Shown: positions 25,526-32,357 of the stretch, piece after piece | Layout: each line of letters starts with the position of its first letter | Position numbering within the stretch: the first letter of the stretch is position 1 | Assembly (NCBI GenBank): GCA_964418255.1 | Contig: CAYQKV010000009.1 | Span: 1 to 64,000 of the forward strand | Direction: 5' to 3' | DNA: 64,000 nucleotides | From: CAG-1782 sp964418255 | Lineage (GTDB): Bacteria; Bacillota; Clostridia; Christensenellales; DTU072 | Position numbers and translations under genes: made by a program | The notes under the pieces: model-generated | Told to the model about the DNA's origin: nothing | Database searches by the model: none | Seen by the model: the letters and a program-made list of their open reading frames with translations, nothing else

Positions 25526-25576
25526 AGTACATTATTTGTACTACAATATATATAAATGTACAAATTATGTACATTT
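25519..25576 (+). promoter_or_regulatory. RiPP operon promoter with two GTAC-N7-GTAC operators
   Basis: Promoter: perfect TTGACA (25519-25524), 17-bp spacer, TACAAT (25542-25547). Operator 1, TAGTAC-N7-GTACTA (25525-25543), fills the spacer exactly. Operator 2, AAATGTAC-N7-GTACATTT (25554-25576), covers the transcription start and initial transcribed bases. Both have the same GTAC-N7-GTAC core, and their centres are 31 bp apart (about three helical turns), as expected for two cooperating dimers on one face. The layout predicts tight repression by the divergent XRE protein. Confidence 0.78.
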
Positions 25577-25590
25577 ATAAAGGAGAGATT

Positions 25591-26898
25591 ATGATTAAGT
25601 TACACGCGGCTACTTTTTATCGTAAAAATAATGATACAGTGGTGTGTTATCAAACTAAAGAACATAAAGTGTTTGTTTTTAATTATATAGTCGGAGATAT
25701 ATTAGATATAGTAAAAAACGGAGCCGGAAATATAGATAACATAATCGATGAAATAAAGAAAAAATATATAGTAAAAAGAGAAGATGAAATAGAACAGTCG
25801 GTTACTGAATGTGTAAAACAACTTAAGCATTATAAAATATTGATTGAAACCTGCCTAAACGACTACTTTGGAGGGTTAGAAAACAAAATAACTTCTTCTG
25901 TAAAAGAAGGAAAACTCAATGCGGTATTATTCGAACTTACTTACCGATGCAGCGAAAAGTGCAGGCACTGCTATGTTGTTCAAGATGGAGAAAATGAAAT
26001 AAGTTTAGAAACTGTAAAGAGTGTACTTAAACAGTTGGCTGAGATGAATGTTACATATATAACGTTTACCGGCGGAGAGCCGTTTTTACGTAAAGATTTT
26101 ATGGAAATATTGCGATATGCATATAAATTAGGGTTTGTTATCGATATTTTTACAAATGGAATAAGTATTACTGACGAGCAGTTTTTTCAAGTAGCGGAAT
26201 GTTGTCCGAGATATATACATTTTAGTCTGTATAGTCATTTAGCTGATGTACACGACGGAATAACCTGTGTAAAGGGCTCTTTTGAAAGAACTTGCCGAGC
26301 GATACGCAAATTTAAGGCATTGGGAATAGCTGTAAACGTAAAAACGGTAATAATGTCGGAAAATTGTAATGATATAGGCAATATAATAGAGCTTTGCGAA
26401 CAGATTGGAGCGACAATACAGGTTGGAGCGACGATTTCTCCGAAAAATGATTTCGATAAAAAACCGCTTTTAATGAGAGTAAAAGAGAAAGAAAACTTAG
26501 AATACGCAATCAGAGAGTCGAGAGACAGGATAGAAAAGATAGAAGGGATAATTAACGGAGTACGAAACAGGGACAGTTACATTTGCGGAGCAGGACTGAA
26601 CGGGTTGAGTATAAATCCCAAAGGAGAAGTTTATCCGTGTAACGCATTGCTTATACAATTGGGAAATGTTAAAAATGAAACGGTGTCGGATATATGGAAC
26701 AATTCGACGGCGTTAAAAAAATGGAGAGAAAATAAGTTTTCACAGATAAAAGGTTGCGAAAAGTGTGAACTGATTGATTATTGCGGATTTTGTCCGGGAA
26801 CCGCAATGACGGAAAAAGGCGACCCTTTTGTTAAATATCAAGAGGCATGCGATATTGCAAATATAAGAAAAAAAATTGCAATAAGTAAAAAAGATTAA
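25591..26898 (+). CDS. PqqD-radical SAM-SPASM peptide maturase
   Basis: 435 residues from the ATG at 25591 behind AAGGAGAG; an earlier ATG lies inside the operator. Residues 1-90 look like a PqqD-type leader-peptide recognition domain. The radical SAM core has CxxxCxxC at Cys120, Cys124 and Cys127 (CSEKCRHC) and the TFTGGEPFLRKDF motif. The C-terminal SPASM domain carries the seven-cysteine pattern for two auxiliary Fe-S clusters: ICGAG, YPCN, GCEKC, DYCGFC and EAC. Such enzymes install thioether or carbon-carbon crosslinks in ribosomal peptides (sactipeptides, ranthipeptides and relatives). The gene for a 37-residue Cys peptide follows 50 nt downstream. The exact crosslink cannot be told from sequence. 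Confidence 0.9.
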   Translation: MIKLHAATFYRKNNDTVVCYQTKEHKVFVFNYIVGDILDIVKNGAGNIDNIIDEIKKKYIVKREDEIEQSVTECVKQLKHYKILIETCLNDYFGGLENKITSSVKEGKLNAVLFELTYRCSEKCRHCYVVQDGENEISLETVKSVLKQLAEMNVTYITFTGGEPFLRKDFMEILRYAYKLGFVIDIFTNGISITDEQFFQVAECCPRYIHFSLYSHLADVHDGITCVKGSFERTCRAIRKFKALGIAVNVKTVIMSENCNDIGNIIELCEQIGATIQVGATISPKNDFDKKPLLMRVKEKENLEYAIRESRDRIEKIEGIINGVRNRDSYICGAGLNGLSINPKGEVYPCNALLIQLGNVKNETVSDIWNNSTALKKWRENKFSQIKGCEKCELIDYCGFCPGTAMTEKGDPFVKYQEACDIANIRKKIAISKKD

Positions 26899-26948
26899 TT
26901 TCGCTAAAAAAATGGCGTATTAAAATCTAAAAAAAGGAGGTGTTAAAT

Positions 26949-27062
26949 ATGAAAGGTTTTGTAAAGCCTATTTTGATTGAGTCGGCTGACTACGAGGCGT
27001 CTTTTGCTATGGGATGTCCGAAAAGTACTACCAGCTATTGCGGTATTGGATATCGTAGTTAA
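26949..27062 (+). CDS. putative RiPP precursor peptide
   Basis: 37 codons: a leader MKGFVKPILIESADYEASFA followed by the likely core MGCPKSTTSYCGIGYRS. It has the best ribosome binding site of the island (AAGGAGGTG, 6-9 nt upstream). The leader has the K-P-hydrophobic-E pattern common in radical SAM peptide precursors. The core has Cys23 and Cys31 separated by PKSTTSY, plus Tyr30 and Tyr35, all plausible sites for thioether or aryl crosslinks. It lies directly between the maturase and an M42 peptidase. It is too short for routine gene calling and is probably unannotated in relatives. No similarity to a named bacteriocin is recognised. Confidence 0.8.
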   Translation: MKGFVKPILIESADYEASFAMGCPKSTTSYCGIGYRS

Positions 27063-27072
27063 TTCAATCAAG

Positions 27073-27101
27073 TCAGGCGCGGTGTTTTACAACGCGCCTG
27101 A
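27073..27101 (+). promoter_or_regulatory. GC-rich hairpin between precursor and peptidase genes
   Basis: A perfect 9-bp stem TCAGGCGCG / CGCGCCTGA with an 11-nt loop, 10 nt after the precursor stop. No T tract follows, so it is not a plain terminator. It probably stabilises the precursor mRNA or partly attenuates transcription, giving more precursor than peptidase. Confidence 0.7.
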
Positions 27102-27117
27102 TAAACGGTGACTGAGA

Positions 27118-28074
27118 ATGGACATTGATTTACTGAAAAATCTTACGGCAATAGTAGGAGTAAGTGGCAGAGAAGAGAAAATTACGGAATATCTCAAAAA
27201 ATATTTTGAGTCTATCGGGTATTGCTGTTTTACAGACGGTTGGGGAAATATATTCATTCATTTGAATGGTGACAATGAAAAACGATTGATGTTTACCGCG
27301 CATATAGATGAAGTGGGGTTTATGGTTGCCGATTGCGCGGAAAACGGATTGATAAATGTTATGAATATAGGGGGAAATTCCCCAACCAAAAATGAAAAGC
27401 TTATTTCGGAAAAAGGGATACTGGGGCTGGTTGTTAGGGAGAACGAAAATAGTTTTTTAACGGTTGATATAGGGGCAAATAGTCGTGAAGAAGCAAGCAA
27501 ACTTGTGTCTCCCGGAGATGTCTTCGGTTTTTACGGAGAAACTGTATTACAGGGTAGTAAAGTAATAGGTCGAGCATTGGATAACAGAGCCGGAGTATCT
27601 GCGTTAATTGAAAGTTTGAAAACTGCGAAAATAGAAGCTACAATAGTTTTTACGGTAAGAGAAGAAATTTCCGGAAACGGAGCGATAGCTGCTATTCAAA
27701 AGTATTGTCCCGATATTGTTTGTTGTGTAGATACGTCGGTAGCAAAAGAAATATATGGAGAAAAAAATAAGTCTAATATATTATTGGGTGACGGACCCGG
27801 TATTAAGGTTGCTGACGCGTGTACGGTAATAAAACGTAAAACCGTTGAAAAATTAACAAGGATTGCGGAAGCATTACATTTACGGTATCAGTTGGAAATA
27901 GGCGGTTGCGGAACAACGGAAATTTTTGCTTTGGAGAGATGTTTTCCGGAAATAGAATATATCGGTATTTCTCTGCCGATGAGAAACATACATAGCGGAA
28001 AATCTATTATCGATGTAAAAGATTACAATGCATTGGTTAAATTGTTAAGTTATTTATTGAAAAACGGGATATAA
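27118..28074 (+). CDS. M42-family metallo-aminopeptidase of the RiPP cluster
   Basis: 318 residues, slightly short for M42 (glutamyl aminopeptidase/tetrahedral aminopeptidase group). The two-metal site is complete: His62 and Asp64 (AHIDEVGFM), Asp155 (GRALDNRAG), Glu182 and Glu183 (VREEISGNG), Asp205 (CVDTSV) and His292 (NIHSGKS). No signal peptide, so cytosolic. M42 enzymes are usually housekeeping peptidases; placement between a RiPP precursor and a lipoprotein, in AT-rich DNA, suggests a dedicated role in trimming the leader or recycling the product. That role is inference. Ribosome binding site is weak (GGTG), consistent with lower expression than the precursor. Confidence 0.88.
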   Translation: MDIDLLKNLTAIVGVSGREEKITEYLKKYFESIGYCCFTDGWGNIFIHLNGDNEKRLMFTAHIDEVGFMVADCAENGLINVMNIGGNSPTKNEKLISEKGILGLVVRENENSFLTVDIGANSREEASKLVSPGDVFGFYGETVLQGSKVIGRALDNRAGVSALIESLKTAKIEATIVFTVREEISGNGAIAAIQKYCPDIVCCVDTSVAKEIYGEKNKSNILLGDGPGIKVADACTVIKRKTVEKLTRIAEALHLRYQLEIGGCGTTEIFALERCFPEIEYIGISLPMRNIHSGKSIIDVKDYNALVKLLSYLLKNGI

Positions 28075-28088
28075 AAGTAGGTATCAAG

Positions 28089-29513
28089 ATGAAAAAAAGT
28101 ATATTATATTCATTATGTATTATATTGTGGATAATGTGTTTGTGTGGGTGTAGCGACAAAAACACTTATTCTGTTTTTTACGACTTGAACGGGGGAATGG
28201 TTTTGGAAGAATTATCGACTCAAATTTCAAATGAGAGTTCTTATATCCTTCCCGTAGCATACAAAAGCGGGTGTAGGTTTGTCGGATGGTATAACAATGA
28301 ACATTTTTTTGGCGACGCTATTACGGAAATCCCCGTTGGTAACCGTAGTGATTATACGTTATATGCGAAATTTTTGGAAGTTTATTCAATATCATATTAC
28401 TCTGACGGCGGAACAAATCTTAATACTGCGACAGAGATAACAAACGAAGATAGTTTACAGCTGTTACCTGCAAAAAAGGACGGATACATTTTTTTAGGAT
28501 GGTACGGGGATAATATGTTTTCCGGCAGCGAGCAAAACGTTTTATCCGGTGTAAATAATAATGTTAATTTGTACGCGAAATTCGGCGTCGCTCACAGTAT
28601 ATCGTACGACTTACAAGGCGGGATAAATAATACAAATAATCCCGTACAATTTTGCGCCGAACAGTCTTTTATATTAGAAACTCCGACTAAAGCAGGATAT
28701 AGTTTTGTTGCGTGGTATGATGAGAATACAAATACCCGAGTATCATCGATATCGTTAGGTACCGATAGGGACGTTTATTTAAGGGCAGAGTGGGAACTCG
28801 GTATTTATAATATATCATGGGATTTACAAGGTGGATATTCGAGTGTGCCGTATCCTACGCAATATACTTTTGGTGTGGGTGTAACGGAAGAAAAGTTTAT
28901 AATTCCGACAAAAAACAATATGATATTCGGCGGTTGGTATATAGAAAGAGACAATTCAACGGTGCAAATAAGTAGTATAAAAACAAGCGACTATGGCGAT
29001 ATGAAAATATATGCAAAGTGGATAGACGCGGTTGTATTATTACAAGATAATTGTTGGAATGCGAATAGCACATCAAACAATGGTTATTGCGATGTTGCAA
29101 ATGTTAAAAACGCTGTTACGATAACGGTTCCGAATGAACTTATGTATCTATATAATCAAAATAAGTTGGGATTGGAAATAACGGGTACGTTTTATGCGAA
29201 CGTCAGAGCGCAGGGAAACTGCACTGCGACAGCGGTTGCATATATGATAGTAAACGAAACGGAATATTCCGTATGTAGCGTTTCGGCAAAAGGCGGAGGA
29301 TATCCCTTATCGGGTGGGTTTGTTACTCCGGCAAACGGTTCTTGGAGTTATAGCGGTAACGTGCCAAAGACAGTTAAATTTACATTGACGACAAACGAGG
29401 TTAATATAGGATACAAATATTATATGTATAGCAACCAGGAAAATTCAAAAGTTACAAACGCAATGCAGTACTGTTGTGTATCATTAGTGTGTAAATTTTA
29501 CATAGTTTCATAA
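28089..29513 (+). CDS. InlB-repeat lipoprotein of the RiPP cluster
   Basis: 474 residues. Lipoprotein signal with lipobox LCGC (Cys21). About residues 28-315 hold four InlB B-type (Listeria-Bacteroides) repeats, each with the F/Y-D-x-x-G-G ... G-Y-x-F-x-G-W-Y ... Y-A-K-W/F pattern. The last 155 residues are a different domain, beta-rich with several cysteines (QDNCWNAN, GYCDV, YCCVSLVCK), not recognised. It starts 14 nt after the M42 gene and ends at a terminator, so it is the last gene of the operon. Anchored outside the membrane, it could bind the mature peptide (immunity or uptake) or a target surface; neither is proven. Base composition matches the island. Confidence 0.85.
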   Translation: MKKSILYSLCIILWIMCLCGCSDKNTYSVFYDLNGGMVLEELSTQISNESSYILPVAYKSGCRFVGWYNNEHFFGDAITEIPVGNRSDYTLYAKFLEVYSISYYSDGGTNLNTATEITNEDSLQLLPAKKDGYIFLGWYGDNMFSGSEQNVLSGVNNNVNLYAKFGVAHSISYDLQGGINNTNNPVQFCAEQSFILETPTKAGYSFVAWYDENTNTRVSSISLGTDRDVYLRAEWELGIYNISWDLQGGYSSVPYPTQYTFGVGVTEEKFIIPTKNNMIFGGWYIERDNSTVQISSIKTSDYGDMKIYAKWIDAVVLLQDNCWNANSTSNNGYCDVANVKNAVTITVPNELMYLYNQNKLGLEITGTFYANVRAQGNCTATAVAYMIVNETEYSVCSVSAKGGGYPLSGGFVTPANGSWSYSGNVPKTVKFTLTTNEVNIGYKYYMYSNQENSKVTNAMQYCCVSLVCKFYIVS

Positions 29514-29585
29514 ATTTTGTAAAAAGTAAGAGTTTGTTTTTTTATAAATTTGCGGCATAATCAGATACTTAATATAAGCAAAAAT

Positions 29586-29623
29586 AAAAGACATAGGTGT
29601 AATAACGTATGTCTTTTATATTT
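29586..29623. terminator. terminator at the right end of the RiPP island
   Basis: A 10-bp stem AAAAGACATA (29586-29595) with TATGTCTTTT (29608-29617), then a T-rich tail. It lies between convergent genes and reads as a terminator mainly on the plus strand. Confidence 0.75.
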
Positions 29624-29651
29624 TTTGCCGAACTAAAAAATATTATATTAT

Positions 29652-31241
29652 TTAATCGGCTGAAATCTTTATAATAGGTACAAAACCGTAGGTATTATTT
29701 ATTTTTCCGTCTTTGACTTCGTAAGTTTCGTGATATTTTATTACGCTTTTTACCGTGTTGCCGTCCGTTCCTTGCGACGACGTGAAGATGAGGGAAGTTT
29801 CGCTTACGGTAGAATTAAACAAAGAATAAGCGGTGTTTACGGCGTTGAGGCAAGTAAGTAAAGCCGCTTCGTTTTCTTCGTCCGTTCCGCCGAAATCAAT
29901 TTTCGGAATTTCCACGTTTCCTATTATTTTTTCAAGTTGCGAAGGCGTAAAAGCGGCGGATAAAAATTCGTTGTTTGCAAATTCGTAAAGCGCGCTTTTT
30001 TTCCAGTCGTTCGCCAAAACGTTGGTATCCGAATTTTTGTCGTAATAGTTCTTATTGTAATATTCGTAGTAATATTTATTGTCTTTAAGCGTAGTGATTT
30101 TTTGAATATCAAGAGTATTCAGATAGATTTTATGGTCTACGATATAGTCGCAAGCGTAGTAATTTTCGCTTCCTACGGTAAATTTACTCCAAATAAGAGG
30201 AGTTACCATAAACGCGTATTTTTCCCCATTTTTTTCTTTAACGGCAAAACTTGCGTTGTTATATCGGTAATAACCCGTCGTCTTGTCGAACTTTCCTTCG
30301 GAAATAATGTCGGAAACTTCGTAGTCAGAGGTAAGGGCGGGATACGCGCCGAAATATAGTTTTCCGTCGTTTGACAGATAATATCCTACGTTTTTGAGAG
30401 CCGCGCCCGCTTCGATTTTCATCAAACAGTCGTCGCATAAACCGTCGTCGTTTTCGTCGGCGTGGTCGTGGTGACACAAGCCGGTTTTATCGTATTTACA
30501 AGTCGTGCAAACGCCGTTTGCGTCGTAAGAATGACTTCCGTATTCGTCGAGAGCTACGTTTTCGAAATAGGCGTTGCAGGTGGTGCAACGCGCCCTTATC
30601 TCTATTTTATTTAGGCATCCGAGGTCCACTCTGGTCTCTTCGCTTAAAGTGTGTTCGCCGAATTCTTTATCGAGAAGTTCTACCGTATCTCCACACAAAG
30701 AGCATTGCTTGGTGGTTACGCCTTTGGTTTTACAGTTTCCGCTCTTATAAGACGTGGTTTTGTAAACGTGATTTCCGTACGTCGTGTATTCCGTTTTTTC
30801 GTTTCCGCATTTGGAGCAGGAGTAAACGATATAACCTCTCGAAGAGCAGGTGCCCTCTTTTTCCGACTTGAATACGTAATCGTGTTCGCACGGCTCGCTC
30901 TGAGAGCCGTCGGGAACAAAGAAGGAAAACGTGTTGCCGACGATTTTCACATACTCGGTTCCTTTCTCTTCGCTTTCGAGAATAAAGTAACCGTTTTTAT
31001 TGGTAAAGGTACCCGAATAAACATATACGGGAGACGATTGACGGGTTAAAGAGAAAGTGTTTTTACTTTCGTCAAGCGTAAGGGTGTAATAATAAGTTAC
31101 GCCGTTTTCTTCGCCCTGACGGGTGTAAACGCCCGAAGTCGTGGTTTTATTTTGACAGGAAGAAAATAAGACCACGCAAAAAACGAGGCTTAAAATTATA
31201 AAAATTGCGCGATAGATGCGCGGGTTAACAAATTTTTTCAT
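29652..31241 (-). CDS. lipoprotein with CxxC ribbon repeats and DUF6273-like domain
   Basis: 529 residues from the ATG at 31241 (a GTG one codon earlier is possible). Lipobox FSSC (Cys29). A beta-rich N-terminal part (30-110) is followed by five CxxC units (CSKCG, CSLCG, CTTCN, CTTCK, CDDCL) between about 130 and 275, each with nearby His, resembling degenerate zinc ribbons common in clostridial surface proteins. The C-terminal 240 residues resemble DUF6273: LYFGAYP, then SALYEFANNEFLSAAFTPSQ (typically WLNNDFLNTAF). Function is unknown, probably cell-surface. It has a perfect consensus promoter only 7 nt from the ATG and no Shine-Dalgarno, so it is likely leaderless. Confidence 0.8.
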   Translation of the reverse strand: MKKFVNPRIYRAIFIILSLVFCVVLFSSCQNKTTTSGVYTRQGEENGVTYYYTLTLDESKNTFSLTRQSSPVYVYSGTFTNKNGYFILESEEKGTEYVKIVGNTFSFFVPDGSQSEPCEHDYVFKSEKEGTCSSRGYIVYSCSKCGNEKTEYTTYGNHVYKTTSYKSGNCKTKGVTTKQCSLCGDTVELLDKEFGEHTLSEETRVDLGCLNKIEIRARCTTCNAYFENVALDEYGSHSYDANGVCTTCKYDKTGLCHHDHADENDDGLCDDCLMKIEAGAALKNVGYYLSNDGKLYFGAYPALTSDYEVSDIISEGKFDKTTGYYRYNNASFAVKEKNGEKYAFMVTPLIWSKFTVGSENYYACDYIVDHKIYLNTLDIQKITTLKDNKYYYEYYNKNYYDKNSDTNVLANDWKKSALYEFANNEFLSAAFTPSQLEKIIGNVEIPKIDFGGTDEENEAALLTCLNAVNTAYSLFNSTVSETSLIFTSSQGTDGNTVKSVIKYHETYEVKDGKINNTYGFVPIIKISAD

Positions 31242-31248
31242 CACGGAT

Positions 31249-31277
31249 ATTATAACTTAGCAAGCGGCAAGTGTCAA
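31249..31277 (-). promoter_or_regulatory. perfect consensus promoter for a leaderless lipoprotein mRNA
   Basis: Minus strand: TTGACA (31272-31277), 17-bp spacer, TATAAT (31249-31254), both perfect. Seven nt (ATCCGTG in part) separate the -10 from the ATG at 31241. Confidence 0.82.
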
Positions 31278-31319
31278 CGCCGCAAGGGCGAATTTAAGAT
31301 TAAAAAAAGAGGAAAACGC

Positions 31320-32057
31320 TTAAAAACCGCCGTCTACGCCGAGCACCTGACCGGTTACGTACGACGACGCGTCCGAGCACAGGAAAAACGCGGCGTTTGC
31401 GACTTCCTCGGGTTTTCCCGTTCTGCCGAGGGAGAGCTCGTCGCAAAAAGCGTCTTTTGCGGAAAGATCTATCGAAGAATTCATCGGAGTGTCGATAAAA
31501 CCGCAGGAAAGAGCGTTTACGCGGATATTCGACGCGCCGAGTTCGCGAGAAAGAGCTTTGGTAAAGGAAATAAGACCGCCTTTCGTAGCGGAGTAAGAAA
31601 CTTCGCAACTTCCGCCGTACGTTCCCCATATGGAAGAAATATTGAGAATACATCCGCTTTTTCTCGAAATCATATTCTTTATGACTTCGCGGGTGACCGC
31701 CATAGGGGAAAGAAGATTTACCGCGGTTATTTTTTGAAGAAAAGCGTCGTCGTTTTCCTGAAAAACAGCCGAACGTGTGATACCCGCGTTATTTATAAGA
31801 CAGTCGATTTCCGGATAAGAAGAACATATTTTGCGGGCGAAAGAAGAAGCGGCGTAAATATCGGAAAAATCGCATTGAAAAAACGCGCAGTTTTTACCGA
31901 TTTCCGAGTTTTTCAACTCGTTTATTTTTTCGGTATTATTGCAAAATTGACCGATTACGAAATAACCGTTTTCGGCGAATTTTTTCAAAAGAGCGCCGCC
32001 TATGCCGCCGCTTATTCCCGTAATAAAAACCGTTTTCCGAGCCGTTTTCTCAATCAT
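31320..32057 (-). CDS. short-chain dehydrogenase/reductase (FabG-like)
   Basis: 245 residues from the ATG at 32057, directly behind CCGGAGG. Classical SDR: cofactor loop TGISGGIGG (about 13-21), NNAG (89-92), catalytic tetrad Asn114, Ser142, Tyr155 and Lys159 (YSATK), and the C-terminal YVTGQVLGVDGG. The fold resembles 3-oxoacyl-ACP reductase, but no fatty-acid genes are nearby, so the substrate is open. It is a single gene with its own promoter and a gap of 75 nt to the next gene, which has its own promoter. Confidence 0.9.
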   Translation of the reverse strand: MIEKTARKTVFITGISGGIGGALLKKFAENGYFVIGQFCNNTEKINELKNSEIGKNCAFFQCDFSDIYAASSFARKICSSYPEIDCLINNAGITRSAVFQENDDAFLQKITAVNLLSPMAVTREVIKNMISRKSGCILNISSIWGTYGGSCEVSYSATKGGLISFTKALSRELGASNIRVNALSCGFIDTPMNSSIDLSAKDAFCDELSLGRTGKPEEVANAAFFLCSDASSYVTGQVLGVDGGF

Positions 32058-32100
32058 TTTTCCTCCGGAATAATGCAAAATTTTCCTTTCGTTATCGGTT

Positions 32101-32130
32101 ATTATACCGCAATAACGAGTAGGTAGTCAA
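32101..32130 (-). promoter_or_regulatory. promoter of the SDR gene
   Basis: Minus strand: TTGACT (32125-32130), 18-bp spacer, perfect TATAAT (32101-32106). Confidence 0.75.
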
Positions 32131-32187
32131 TAATTTCGTTTCTAATACTTAAATAAAGCATAAAGCGGGTTACCGAGAGAGGGGGAC

Positions 32188-32215
32188 TTGACAAAAAAGG
32201 TATATGCATTATAAT
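32188..32215 (+). promoter_or_regulatory. promoter of the first giant lipoprotein operon
   Basis: Perfect TTGACA (32188-32193), 16-bp spacer, perfect TATAAT (32210-32215). It gives a leader of about 135 nt before the start at 32358. Confidence 0.8.
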
Positions 32216-32239
32216 ATTAAATTTATAAATAAATAAAAT

Positions 32240-32347
32240 CGCGCGTTCTCTACGCGCGCGCAAAAAGAGTATCCGCAAGGTAACACCGTTAAAAGATTAG
32301 GCGGATACAAGATAAAGAAATATGACGGCAAAAAGCCGCGTCGGAGG
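32240..32347 (+). ncRNA. structured 5' leader of unknown class
   Basis: Three stems in the leader: CGCGCG/CGCGCG (32240-32245 with 32253-32258); GTATCCGC/GCGGATAC (32269-32276 with 32301-32308), which encloses smaller pairings; and GACGGC with GCCGCGTC (32324-32342), which ends at the CGGAGG ribosome binding site. The arrangement could control translation, but I cannot match it to a riboswitch family. Confidence 0.4.
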
Positions 32348-32357
32348 TTTGTATTAT

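Noticed and set aside
25143..29651. Integrative element boundaries around the RiPP island
   Set aside because: No matching terminal or attachment-site repeats could be found by eye, so the island is reported on composition only.
32240..32347. c-di-GMP riboswitch in the leader of the first giant gene
   Set aside because: The leader has GGCAAAAAGCC and CCGCAAGG segments that recall it superficially, but the conserved GGCAAACC and CGCAAAGC core and tetraloop-receptor pattern are absent.
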